From: Salinisphaera sp040361255
GTDB lineage: Bacteria > Pseudomonadota > Gammaproteobacteria > Nevskiales > Salinisphaeraceae
Reading direction: 5' to 3'
NCBI RefSeq assembly: GCF_040361255.1
Contig: NZ_APNG01000020.1
Span: forward strand, 1-64,000
DNA length: 64,000 nt
Shown: piece by piece, positions 45,022 to 54,038 of the stretch
Layout of the letters: each line of letters starts with the position of its first letter
How positions within the stretch are numbered: the stretch's first letter is position 1
Program-made: the position numbers and the translations under genes
The notes under the pieces: generated by a model
Database searches by the model: none
The model's input: only the letters and a program-made list of their open reading frames with translations
What the model was told of the DNA's origin: nothing

Positions 45022-47385
45022 TTACAGCCCGACACCGAAGGAGAACTGGAAGCGATCGACGTCGTCGTTGTCGGGATCGTCCACATAGGCGGCATAGCTC
45101 ACGCGCAGCAGCCCGAAGAACGGCGTGAACCAGTAGAACGCGACACCTGCGGACTTGTGCAGATCGGAGGCTTCGAACGCGCTGGCGTCTTCGTAGACGT
45201 TACCGATGTCGTAGAACGCGGTCAGGCGGGTCGACTTGTTATCCGACTCGAGGAAGGTCGGGATGACCAGCTCGCTCTGCAAAGTCGTCAGAAACTGGCC
45301 GCCATACGGATTGTCGAGCGAATCACGCGGGCCCAGGCCACCGTTGGAGTAACCACGCACCGAACGCGCGCCACCGGCGAAGAAGTTGTCGTAGGGTGGC
45401 ACATCCTCGCCCTTGCCCCAGACATCGGTCTGGGCGACACGGCCGTCCATCGACAGCACCATCTTGTCGGACAAGCCGGGCACCCAGGCACCGACACGGA
45501 AATAGCGCTCGTGTTCGAGGCTGGTGTCGTAATACTCCAGATCCGACCCCGGGCCCTTGATATTGAACTGGAACTCGGTATTGCTGCCACGCGTGGCAAA
45601 GAACGTCCGATTACGCGTATCGCGCGACCAGCCGGTCTGGAGTTCATAGGTCGTGGCTTCCTTGCCGTTTTCCTCGATGAACTCCGCAAGCTGGTCGGAA
45701 AGCTGTTCCTCGCCACGGCGATTGACCGCCGAGTTGATCTCGTTGCTTTCCACGCCGAGGCCGGCGCGTAGCTGCGAGTACTCGGTAATGGGCAGGCCGA
45801 AGGTCACCGCACCGCCGATCGAGTTCAGGTCGAAACCGGAACCGATACGAATGAGCTGATCGGTATTGCGATAGAACGCCGAGATCGTGCGCGACACGCC
45901 TTCATCGGTGAAATACGGATCGGTCCAGCTCGCGCCCACGCTCTTGGCGTAGTCGTTGGTTTCCGCGCGCAGGGTCAGGCGGTTGCCGGTCCCGCGGAAG
46001 TTGCTGTGCGAGACACTGCCGTTGATCAGAAAGCCCTGGGCATCGGAGAAGCCGACGCCGAACTGAAGGGTGCCGGCCGCACGTTCGGTCACGTCGTAGT
46101 CGACATCGACCAGGTCTTCGCTACCGGCGACCTTTTCGGTATTGACCTGCACGTCCTGAATATAGGGCAGCCGCGCCAGACGCGTACGCGAGCGTTCGAC
46201 GCCGCGCCGCGAGAACGGCGCGCCCTCGAACTGGCGCATTTCCCGGCGCAGGGTTTCGTCGTTGGTCTTGTCGTTGCCGTTGAAGGTGATCTGGCGCACG
46301 TACGCGCGCTTGCCGGGATCGATGAAGAAGGTCAGATCGACGGTCTTGTCTTCGTCATCGATACGGGTGAGCGGATCGACATCGGCAAAGGCGTAACCGA
46401 AATCGGCCAGCCCGGAGCTGATGCTGTTGGCCGAGGCATCGACCTGGCTGCGCGAGAACGTCTCGCCCGGCTCGACGGTGACCAGCCGCTGCAGGCTGGT
46501 CTGGGGCACGATCATGTCGCCGGCGAATTTATAGTCGCTGATCTTGTACTCATCGCCTTCGTCGACATTGATGGTCAGAAAGATGTTGCGGTTGTCCGGC
46601 GACAACGACACCTGGATCGACGAAACATTGAAACGGATATAGCCGCGGTTCTGGTAGAACGAGTTCAGCGATTCGAGATCGCCGAGCAGCTTTTCGCGCG
46701 AATAGCGATCGCGGCTGCGCCAGAAGGTCAGCGGGTGGGTATAGGCCGGTGAACTCGGCTTGAGTTCGAACACATCCAGCAGTTCTTCGTCGCTGAAGTG
46801 CTCGTTGCCGATGATGTTGATGTCCTTGATCGAGGCGACTTCACCTTCGGTTACATCGATATCGATGGCCACACGGTTGTTGTCGAGCTCGGTGACCTTC
46901 GTATCGATCGCCACGCTGTAATAACCGTTGGCGTAGTACTGACGCCGCAGTTCCTGTTCGAGCTGATCGACCAGCGAACGCTTGTAGAGCTCGCCCTGGG
47001 CCAGACCCTGCTCGGCCAGCGCCTCCTTGAGCTTGTCGCCACCGATATTCTTGTTGCCCTCGATGGTGAAGCGCGCGATTTCGGGCCGCTCGGTGACATC
47101 GACGATCAGCGTGTTGCCTTCACGTTGCAGGGCGACGTTCTCGAACAGCCCCGTATCGTAGAGCGCACGAATGGACTGCTGGGCCCGGGCTTCGCTCATG
47201 CGATCGCCCACCGACAGCGGCAGATAGGTGAGCACGGTACCCGGCTCGAGCCGTTGTACGCCGGTTACGCGCACGTCGTCGACACGAAAGTCGTAGCCGG
47301 AATCCGGCGATTGAGCCTGCGCCCAGGCGCTCGCGGCGAAAAGACACAGCAGCACGGCGAACGCGCGCGTCACACATACAGGCAT
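45022..47385 (-). CDS. bamA: Outer-membrane assembly factor BamA
   Basis: Central barrel of the BAM complex that inserts outer-membrane proteins. The 787-residue protein has a signal peptide (AFAVLLCLFAASAWA), five POTRA domains (about residues 30-430; the last with QVNTEKVAGSEDLVDVDYDV) and a 16-strand barrel. Loop motif GGARSVRGYSNGGLGPRD is the VRGF-like lid sequence, and the final strand ends FQFSFGVGL. It lies between rseP and skp, the usual site. Confidence 0.97.
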   Translation of the reverse strand: MPVCVTRAFAVLLCLFAASAWAQAQSPDSGYDFRVDDVRVTGVQRLEPGTVLTYLPLSVGDRMSEARAQQSIRALYDTGLFENVALQREGNTLIVDVTERPEIARFTIEGNKNIGGDKLKEALAEQGLAQGELYKRSLVDQLEQELRRQYYANGYYSVAIDTKVTELDNNRVAIDIDVTEGEVASIKDINIIGNEHFSDEELLDVFELKPSSPAYTHPLTFWRSRDRYSREKLLGDLESLNSFYQNRGYIRFNVSSIQVSLSPDNRNIFLTINVDEGDEYKISDYKFAGDMIVPQTSLQRLVTVEPGETFSRSQVDASANSISSGLADFGYAFADVDPLTRIDDEDKTVDLTFFIDPGKRAYVRQITFNGNDKTNDETLRREMRQFEGAPFSRRGVERSRTRLARLPYIQDVQVNTEKVAGSEDLVDVDYDVTERAAGTLQFGVGFSDAQGFLINGSVSHSNFRGTGNRLTLRAETNDYAKSVGASWTDPYFTDEGVSRTISAFYRNTDQLIRIGSGFDLNSIGGAVTFGLPITEYSQLRAGLGVESNEINSAVNRRGEEQLSDQLAEFIEENGKEATTYELQTGWSRDTRNRTFFATRGSNTEFQFNIKGPGSDLEYYDTSLEHERYFRVGAWVPGLSDKMVLSMDGRVAQTDVWGKGEDVPPYDNFFAGGARSVRGYSNGGLGPRDSLDNPYGGQFLTTLQSELVIPTFLESDNKSTRLTAFYDIGNVYEDASAFEASDLHKSAGVAFYWFTPFFGLLRVSYAAYVDDPDNDDVDRFQFSFGVGL

Positions 47386-47401
47386 ATTTCAAGAACCTTA
47401 C

Positions 47402-48763
47402 TTACCCGAGCAAGCGCAGGATATCGTTGTAGAAAGCCAGGGTCATCAGCATCAGCAGAGCGACCATGCCGACCTGCTGCCCTGCGACCTGTACCGCCTC
47501 TGAAAGAGGTCGGCCCCTTATCCATTCGATCGAATAATACAGAAGATGCCCCCCGTCTAACACCGGAATCGGCAGCAGGTTGAGCACCGCCAGACTGACG
47601 CTGACCAGCGCCAGAAAGCCCACGAACGCTTCCAGACCGATACTCGCACTCTGGCCGGCATAATTGGCGATCTGGATCGGGCCGCTGACGTTGCGCCAAG
47701 AGACCTCGCCGGTGACCATACGCCCCATCAGGCGAACCGTCAGCGCCGAGACTTCCCAGGTTTTGGCGACCGCCGCCGGAATCGCCGCCAGCGGGCCGAG
47801 CTGGCGTGTGGTGCGCATGCTCTCCCAGGCCTGGCTGTCGACGCCAATCTGGGCGCCCAGCCGCCCTTGAGCCTCGCCTGCATCATTGTCGACCGAATCC
47901 AGCGTTACCGGGATTTCGCGGCTCGCGCCATCGCGTTCCACCGTGAGCACGACACGTGCGCCCGGGCTGGACTTGATGCGGTCGACCAGAGCCTGCGGCG
48001 TATCCACCGTCTGGCCGTCGACCGCCTGTATTTCGTCGCCCTGCTTCACACCCGCGCGACTGGCCGCACTATCAGGCAGCACCTCAGCAATCAGTGGCGT
48101 GGCCGGCGGCTGGTACGGCGCCAGTCCGAGGCGATCGAACAGTTTTTCCGGGTCGGCGGGCACATCGGACAGATCGAGACGTACATCGCGCGTATCGCCA
48201 TCGCCGCCGCGCACATCCAGATCGATCGCCTGGCCATCGAGCCCGCGCTCGATCAGGCCCAGGCGCAGATCCTCCCAGTTCTCGATCGGGCGATCGTCGA
48301 TGGCCACGATTTCATCGCCGGCGCGCAGACCTGCCTGGGCGGCGAGACTGGCCTCGGGCGCGGCCGCGATCATCGGCTTGATACCGGCCACACCAATCAT
48401 GAACACCAGCCAGTAGGCAGCGATCGCGAACAGGAAATTCACCCCCGGGCCGGCGGCCACGATCGCGATCCGGCGGGCGGGGTGCTGGCGGTTGAAGGCA
48501 TAGGGCTTGTCGGCCTCGGCGACTTCGCCCTCGCGTTCGTCGAGCATCTTCACGTAGCCGCCCAGGGGAATCGCCGACAGCCAGTACTCGATCCCGCTGC
48601 GGCGCCCGGTGAAGCCCCAGATACGATGGCCGAAGCCGATCGAATAGCGCAGCACTTTCACGCCCATCCGGCGGGCGACCCAGAAATGGCCGTATTCGTG
48701 CACGGCCACGAGCAGGCCGATCGCCACGATGAACGCTGGAACCGACATCAGCCAGTCAGACAT
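47402..48763 (-). CDS. rseP: Site-2 protease RseP
   Basis: Intramembrane zinc protease that cuts the anti-sigma factor RseA in the envelope-stress pathway. The 453-residue protein has the zinc motif HEYGH (H22, E23, H26), a first PDZ domain and a second PDZ domain (SRAGVKQGDEIQAVDG), and the third zinc ligand in NLLPIPVLDGGHL. It lies 16 bp upstream of bamA. dxr, its usual upstream neighbour, is missing. Confidence 0.97.
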   Translation of the reverse strand: MSDWLMSVPAFIVAIGLLVAVHEYGHFWVARRMGVKVLRYSIGFGHRIWGFTGRRSGIEYWLSAIPLGGYVKMLDEREGEVAEADKPYAFNRQHPARRIAIVAAGPGVNFLFAIAAYWLVFMIGVAGIKPMIAAAPEASLAAQAGLRAGDEIVAIDDRPIENWEDLRLGLIERGLDGQAIDLDVRGGDGDTRDVRLDLSDVPADPEKLFDRLGLAPYQPPATPLIAEVLPDSAASRAGVKQGDEIQAVDGQTVDTPQALVDRIKSSPGARVVLTVERDGASREIPVTLDSVDNDAGEAQGRLGAQIGVDSQAWESMRTTRQLGPLAAIPAAVAKTWEVSALTVRLMGRMVTGEVSWRNVSGPIQIANYAGQSASIGLEAFVGFLALVSVSLAVLNLLPIPVLDGGHLLYYSIEWIRGRPLSEAVQVAGQQVGMVALLMLMTLAFYNDILRLLG

Positions 48764-48894
48764 GTAACTTACTTCTCCCGCGCGCCGGCAGTGTCACCGG
48801 CGAGGACGAAAACCTGGATTAAGTGAACGTACCCAAGCCGGGTACTGCATAGTGTACCTGCGCGCGCCCACCCTGCGACGAACGCAGCCCGGCG

Positions 48895-49725
48895 CTAGAG
48901 CGTACTGGGCAGCCAGTGCAGGCCGGCCACGAACCAGGGCGCGGCGGCCAGCACGCTATCGAGCCGGTCGAGCACCCCGCCATGGCCGGGAAACAACGTC
49001 CCGCTATCCTTGATACCGGCATGGCGCTTGAACATGCTGATGGTCAGATCGCCCACGATCGAAATGATCGCGACCCAGGCACCCAGCACCACGAACCCCA
49101 CAAGCCGCTCGCCGCCGTAGCCGAGCACCCACGCGCCGGCCCCGGCAAACACCATGGCCGCAACGATACCGCCGATCGCGCCTTCTCGTGTCTTGCCCGG
49201 GCTGACCGCCGGGGCGAGTTTATGCCGGCCCAGGGTACGTCCGGCAATATAGGCACCCGTATCCGCCGCCCAGATCAGAAAGAAAAAGGCCAGCAACAGC
49301 AACGCACCCTGATCGCTCTGATGCAGATAGGTCACGGCCGCGACCGCGGCGACGAGGGTGAGCAGGCCGGTGGCCACACCGACATCGATACGCCCCATCA
49401 CCGTCGCCCAGCCATTCGGATAGCGCACGATCCAGCCGATCGCGATCAACCACCAGATACAGGCTGCGCCGATGAGCAGATTGTCCACCGCGACCAGCCA
49501 CCACTGGCTACGAATGAGTGCGAACACGAAAATCAATGCGGCCGTCGCCAGTACCATCGCCACATGGCCGGTATCGCGCAGGCGCAACAGCCCTGCCCAC
49601 TCCCAGGCGCCCAGCAACATGAGCACCGAAAAGACCAGCGTGATGGCGAAAGTCGGCAGATAGAGCATGCCCAGCACCGCCAGCGGTACCACCACCAGCG
49701 CGGTCGCGATGCGTGTGGCCAGCAT
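48895..49725 (-). CDS. cdsA: Phosphatidate cytidylyltransferase
   Basis: Makes CDP-diacylglycerol, the precursor of all phospholipids. The 276-residue multi-pass protein carries the family signature near the C-terminus: GDLTISMFKRHAGIKDSG with FPGHGGVLDRLDS. It starts 3 bp after the uppS stop. About 130 bp separate it from rseP, without room for dxr. Confidence 0.96.
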   Translation of the reverse strand: MLATRIATALVVVPLAVLGMLYLPTFAITLVFSVLMLLGAWEWAGLLRLRDTGHVAMVLATAALIFVFALIRSQWWLVAVDNLLIGAACIWWLIAIGWIVRYPNGWATVMGRIDVGVATGLLTLVAAVAAVTYLHQSDQGALLLLAFFFLIWAADTGAYIAGRTLGRHKLAPAVSPGKTREGAIGGIVAAMVFAGAGAWVLGYGGERLVGFVVLGAWVAIISIVGDLTISMFKRHAGIKDSGTLFPGHGGVLDRLDSVLAAAPWFVAGLHWLPSTL

Positions 49726-49728
49726 CCG

Positions 49729-50451
49729 CTAGAGCCCCGTTGCCGTGGCTTGCGGCAGTCGTCCGAAACGGCGCTGGCGCTGGCCGAACCATTCGATCGC
49801 ACAGGCCAGGCTATGGCCGTCGAAATCCGGCCAGAGTTCGTCGGAGAAATACAATTCGCTGTAGGCCAGATCCCAGAGCAGAAAGTTGCTGATCCGACGT
49901 TCGCCGCCGGTGCGGATGAACAGATCCGGGGCCGGGAAATCGGCCAACGCCATGCGCTCGCCGAGGCTGTGCTCGTCGATATCGTCGGGATCGAGGGCGT
50001 TGTCGCGACAATCGCGCGCCAGTCGGCGGGCCGCCTGCACCAGATCCCAACGGCCGCCGTAGTCGATAGCGATCACGAGGTTGAGCGCCTCGTTATCGCG
50101 CGTGCGCTGCTCGGCCTGGGCCATTTCCTGTTGCAGGGCTTCGGAGAAATGTGCCCGCTCACCAATGAAGCTCAGGCGTACGCCGGACTCGTTCATGGAA
50201 TCGATTTCACGACGGATCGTGCGTCGGAACAGATCCAGCAGCACACGCACTTCAGTTTTTGGCCGCTGCCAGTTTTCGCTCGAAAATGCGAACAGCGTCA
50301 ATGTTTTAACTGACTGTTCTCTAGCGCTTTCCACGATCGCGCGCACCGCCTGCGCGCCCGAGCGATGCCCGGCCGCGCGCGGCAGACCACGCCGGCTCGC
50401 CCAGCGGCCGTTGCCGTCCATGATAATTGCGACGTGGTCGGGCACAGTCAT
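49729..50451 (-). CDS. uppS: Undecaprenyl diphosphate synthase
   Basis: Makes the C55 isoprenoid carrier for peptidoglycan and O-antigen from isopentenyl and farnesyl diphosphates. The 240-residue protein has the active site AIIMDGNGRWASRRG with catalytic Asp, FSSENWQRP, and the C-terminal LFIRTGGERRISNFLLWDLAY. It shows isoprenoids are made, though nearby MEP-pathway genes are missing. Confidence 0.97.
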   Translation of the reverse strand: MTVPDHVAIIMDGNGRWASRRGLPRAAGHRSGAQAVRAIVESAREQSVKTLTLFAFSSENWQRPKTEVRVLLDLFRRTIRREIDSMNESGVRLSFIGERAHFSEALQQEMAQAEQRTRDNEALNLVIAIDYGGRWDLVQAARRLARDCRDNALDPDDIDEHSLGERMALADFPAPDLFIRTGGERRISNFLLWDLAYSELYFSDELWPDFDGHSLACAIEWFGQRQRRFGRLPQATATGL

Positions 50452-50488
50452 ATTCGCACCTGGCGCTCGAACTCGATCGACGGTTCGT

Positions 50489-51046
50489 TCAAACCGTCAT
50501 GATCTCCTTTTCCTTGTCCTCGAGCAGGCTGTCAATCCGGTCGATATGCTGATCGGTGAGTTTCTGAATCCGCGCTTCCCCGCCGTGCTGATCGTCGGCA
50601 CTGATCTCCTTTTCGTTGACCAGTTCCTTGAGCGTGGAGTTGGCATCGCGACGGATATTGCGGATCGCCACGCGCCCGTCCTCGGCTTCTGCGCGGATGA
50701 CCTTCACCAGATCCTTGCGGCGGTCTTCGGTCAACGGCGGCAGTACCACGCGAATCACCTGCCCGGCCGTCGACGGGTTGAGGCCGAGGTCGGCTTTCAT
50801 GATCGCCTTCTCGACCGGCTGCACCATCGACTTTTCCCACGGCTGGATGGTGATCGTGCGCGCGTCTTCCAGGGCCACGTTCGCAGCCTGGTTGAGCGGC
50901 ACCTCGGAGCCGTAGTACTCCACGGTGACGTGATCGAGCAGACTGGTGCTCGCGCGCCCGGTGCGGATCTTGCTGAAATTCTCGCGCATGACGTTGATGG
51001 TCTTATCCATGCGCTGTTGTGCGTCGCTGTATATCTCGTCAATCAT
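50489..51046 (-). CDS. frr: Ribosome recycling factor
   Basis: Splits ribosomes after termination together with EF-G. The 185-residue protein shows RMDKTINVMRENFSKIRTGRAS, VPLNQAANVALEDARTI and the terminal three-helix bundle. Its ATG overlaps the pyrH stop by four bases. Confidence 0.97.
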   Translation of the reverse strand: MIDEIYSDAQQRMDKTINVMRENFSKIRTGRASTSLLDHVTVEYYGSEVPLNQAANVALEDARTITIQPWEKSMVQPVEKAIMKADLGLNPSTAGQVIRVVLPPLTEDRRKDLVKVIRAEAEDGRVAIRNIRRDANSTLKELVNEKEISADDQHGGEARIQKLTDQHIDRIDSLLEDKEKEIMTV

Positions 51047-51786
51047 CCGTTGCTTCTCGTCGTGTCGTTGTCGACCAGCGTACCCACGTCGTCGCCGGCG
51101 ACGATGCGGGCGAGATCGCCGGCCCGGTTGATATCGAACACCCGTAGCGGCATGCCGTTATCGCGGCAGAGTACGATGGCGGTGGTATCCATCACGCTGA
51201 GGCGCTGATCTATGACTTCATCATAGGTCAGGTGCGTATAGCGTTTGGCGCTACTGTCGCGCATCGGGTCCGCGCTGTAGATGCCGTCGACCTTGGTGGC
51301 CTTGAGCATGAGATCGGCATTGATCTCGACCGCGCGCAGACTCGCCGCCGAGTCCGTGGTGAAAAACGGGTTGCCGGTACCGGCCGCGAAGATCACCACG
51401 CGCCCCTTTTCCAGATGGCGAATGGCACGACGCCGGATATAGTCTTCGCACACCTGGTTGATACGGATTGCCGACATCACGCGCGCGGTCATACCCGCAT
51501 GCTCGATGGCGTCCTGCAGGCCCAGTGCATTGATCACCGTGGCCAGCATGCCCATCTGATCGCCGGTGACGCGATCCATGCCGCGGCCGGCCAGGCCGAC
51601 GCCGCGGAAGATGTTGCCACCGCCCACCACGAGCGCGACCTGGACACCCGACTCGATCAGGCCCTTGATTTCAGCCGCGAGTCGCTCGACGACTTCGGCC
51701 GAAATACCGTAATCGGCCTGGCCCATGAGGGCCTCACCGCTGAGTTTCAGCAATATGCGTTTACAGGTCGATTTATTCTTGCTCAT
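51043..51786 (-). CDS. pyrH: UMP kinase
   Basis: Phosphorylates UMP to UDP. The 247-residue protein, from the ATG at 51786, has RILLKLSGEALMG, VVGGGNIFRG, the TxD-type GTGNPFFTTDSAASLRA and the terminal GTLV. It sits between tsf and frr, and a strong terminator separates it from tsf. Confidence 0.97.
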   Translation of the reverse strand: MSKNKSTCKRILLKLSGEALMGQADYGISAEVVERLAAEIKGLIESGVQVALVVGGGNIFRGVGLAGRGMDRVTGDQMGMLATVINALGLQDAIEHAGMTARVMSAIRINQVCEDYIRRRAIRHLEKGRVVIFAAGTGNPFFTTDSAASLRAVEINADLMLKATKVDGIYSADPMRDSSAKRYTHLTYDEVIDQRLSVMDTTAIVLCRDNGMPLRVFDINRAGDLARIVAGDDVGTLVDNDTTRSNG

Positions 51787-51873
51787 CGAATGGCGCAGCA
51801 GTACGACAACATGGAAGCGGCTCCTGGCCGGCAACGATAACTTAGCTCCCGATCATGCGATACGGGCGCGGTC

Positions 51874-51903
51874 AAAAAAAAGCCGGCTGCCTCGGCAGCC
51901 GGC
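51874..51903 (-). terminator. Rho-independent terminator between tsf and pyrH
   Basis: A 10-bp stem GCCGGCTGCC/GGCAGCCGGC with a tiny loop is followed on the minus strand by a run of eight T. It lies just after the tsf stop, so rpsB-tsf is a separate transcript from pyrH-frr. Confidence 0.95.
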
Positions 51904-51913
51904 CGTTACGCCC

Positions 51914-52795
51914 TTAGGCGCTCTTTTCGGCTTGTGCCTTGACCTCGGCAGCGAAGTCTTCCTGTTTCCTCTCGATCCCTTCGCCGACTTCCAGACGGGC
52001 ATAGTCGGTAATGGTCGCGTTCTGCTGCTTGCACAGCTTTTCGACCGTCATGTCGGGATCCTTGACGAACGGCTGACCCAGGAGCGTGATCTCGCCCAGG
52101 AACTTGCGCAGCCGACCTTCGACCATTTTTTCGATGATCTCTTCCGGCTTGCCGCTGTCACGTGCCTGCGCCATGAGCAATTCCTTTTCGGAATCGCGAC
52201 GTTCCTGCGGCACATCGTCAGCCGACAGATGCGCAGGCGCGCTGGCGGCTACGTGCATGGCCAGATCGCGGGCGAGTTCGGCTTCGCCACCGACAATCGC
52301 CACCGCGCTGCCGATACGCGCGCCGTGCATATAGACGTCGAGCTTGCCTTCGCCGGCTTCGATACGACGAAAACGACGAATGGTGATGTTTTCGCCAAGC
52401 TTGGCGACCAGCGCACGGCGCTTGGCATCCAGGCTTTCGCCGTCCACTTCCAGTTCGGCCAGGGCGTCGACATCCGCGGGCGCGTTGTCGAGCGCGGCCT
52501 TCGCCGCCAGTTCGGCAAAGTTCACGAAGTCGTCGTTCTTGCCGACGAAATCGGTTTCGCAGTTGGCTTCCAGCAACACCGCGACGGTCTTGTCGTCGGA
52601 CACCGCCGTGGCGATACGCCCTTCGGCAGCCACACGGCCTGCCTTCTTGTCGGCCTTGGCCAGGCCTTCGCGACGCATGTTGTCGGCCGCGGCATCGATA
52701 TCGCCATCGGTGGCCGTGAGTGCCTTCTTGCACTCCATCATGCCGGCGCCGGTGCGTTCCCGCAGCTCCTTAACCAGAGCAGCACTAATTGCCAT
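51914..52795 (-). CDS. tsf: Translation elongation factor Ts
   Basis: Exchanges GDP for GTP on EF-Tu. The 293-residue protein has the N-terminal UBA-like domain (ALVKELRERTGAGMMECKKAL), the TDFVGKNDDFVNFA core and the terminal helical part. A GGAGAAAC site precedes the ATG. It follows rpsB by 68 bp. Confidence 0.98.
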   Translation of the reverse strand: MAISAALVKELRERTGAGMMECKKALTATDGDIDAAADNMRREGLAKADKKAGRVAAEGRIATAVSDDKTVAVLLEANCETDFVGKNDDFVNFAELAAKAALDNAPADVDALAELEVDGESLDAKRRALVAKLGENITIRRFRRIEAGEGKLDVYMHGARIGSAVAIVGGEAELARDLAMHVAASAPAHLSADDVPQERRDSEKELLMAQARDSGKPEEIIEKMVEGRLRKFLGEITLLGQPFVKDPDMTVEKLCKQQNATITDYARLEVGEGIERKQEDFAAEVKAQAEKSA

Positions 52796-52863
52796 GATTG
52801 TTTCTCCGCAAAGTTGGGGTGCGAGCGCGCCGTCGTGCCGATTGCACGCCGGCGCGCACGTAA

Positions 52864-53778
52864 TTACTTGTCGGCCTGCTTGGGATCGGCCTGTTCGGGG
52901 TCTTCCGAGGGCACGGAGGCCACATCGCCCAGCGACGCGGTCGCGGTGGGCTCGGCTTCACCCTGCGACTCCTGGATCACGGAGTTCTGGGTGGCTTCGC
53001 TGGCGGCCTGTGCCTCGGCGGGCTTGCCCGGTTCGTGGCTGTCGCCCTGCTCCTGAACCTCGACCATGGCGTCGTCCTGGCCGGTGAAGTCACCCTTGCT
53101 GCCACGGCCGGCCAACACGGCGTCGGCGACCATTTCGGTGTAGATACGAATCGCGCGAATGGCGTCGTCGTTACCCGGAATGACCACATCGATATTTTCC
53201 GGCGAGCAGTTGGTATCGACCACGGCGATAACCGGAATACCGAGCTTGCGCGCTTCGTCGACGGCGATCTTTTCGAAGCCGACGTCGATGATGAACAGCG
53301 CATCCGGCAGGCTGGTCATTTCCTTGATGCCGCCGATGCTGCGCTCGAGCTTGTCGCGCTCGCGATACAGATCGAGGGCTTCACGCTTGTTGAGCTTGCG
53401 AATCGAGCCGTCTTCGATCATCTGCTCGAGATCGTGCAGACGCTGAATCGAGTTCTTGACCGTCTTGAAGTTGGTGAGCATGCCACCGAGCCAACGATGG
53501 TTGACGAACGGCATGCCGCAACGCCGGGCCTGCTTGCCCACGGCTTCGCGCGCGGCGCGCTTGGTGCCCACGAACATGACGTTGCCGCCGTTGGCGGACA
53601 GGCGGCTGATATAGTTGTAGGCATCCTTGAAGAGCGGCAGGGTCTCTTCGAGGTTGATGATATGGATCTTGTTGCGATGGCCAAAGATATAGGGGGCCAT
53701 CTTGGGGTTCCAGTAACGGGTGCGGTGGCCGAAATGAACCCCCGCCTCAAGCAACTGGCGCATGCTGATCTGACTCAT
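52864..53778 (-). CDS. rpsB: 30S ribosomal protein S2 with long acidic C-terminal tail
   Basis: Small-subunit protein S2. The core matches E. coli (MRQLLEAGVHFGHRTRYWNPKM, RLSANGGNVMFVGTKRAA, PDALFIIDVGFEKIAVDEARKLGIP) and ends near residue 225. About 80 further residues follow, rich in Glu, Asp, Gln, Ala, Ser and Pro, and very poor in hydrophobic residues; the whole protein is 304 residues against 241 in E. coli. The tail has no known function; acidity suits a halophile. Expression is likely controlled by the long structured leader upstream. Confidence 0.98.
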   Translation of the reverse strand: MSQISMRQLLEAGVHFGHRTRYWNPKMAPYIFGHRNKIHIINLEETLPLFKDAYNYISRLSANGGNVMFVGTKRAAREAVGKQARRCGMPFVNHRWLGGMLTNFKTVKNSIQRLHDLEQMIEDGSIRKLNKREALDLYRERDKLERSIGGIKEMTSLPDALFIIDVGFEKIAVDEARKLGIPVIAVVDTNCSPENIDVVIPGNDDAIRAIRIYTEMVADAVLAGRGSKGDFTGQDDAMVEVQEQGDSHEPGKPAEAQAASEATQNSVIQESQGEAEPTATASLGDVASVPSEDPEQADPKQADK

Positions 53779-53811
53779 GGATTGTCTCCGGGTTGTGGCT
53801 TACGCGCATCC

Positions 53812-53857
53812 CATGAAACAACCGATCTGCATGAGCAGACAGGCACCCCGTTTCATG
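53812..53857 (-). promoter_or_regulatory. Structured rpsB leader element (t44-like candidate)
   Basis: In the 260-bp map-rpsB gap, on the rpsB transcript strand, an 8-bp stem CATGAAAC/GTTTCATG encloses a second hairpin, TCTGC-tcat-GCAGA (53826-53839), with a conserved-looking GGGGTGCC beside it. This is the location of the rpsB leader called t44 RNA in gammaproteobacteria, where S2 represses its own synthesis. The sequence match to t44 was not tested. Confidence 0.55.
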
Positions 53858-54038
53858 TGCCGACACGCGTGCGGATTTTCGATATCGAATACGGTCGTTA
53901 TCGACCGTTCATACAAGCGTTCAGGGCCTTGCATTGCCGCGAACGCGAGCGGTTTATACCATAGCGGCCCTTCGCAGGCTAGCATCGGCCGTAAATCGGC
54001 CGCGATTCATAGACGATTTTAGCAAGGACCGATAACGC

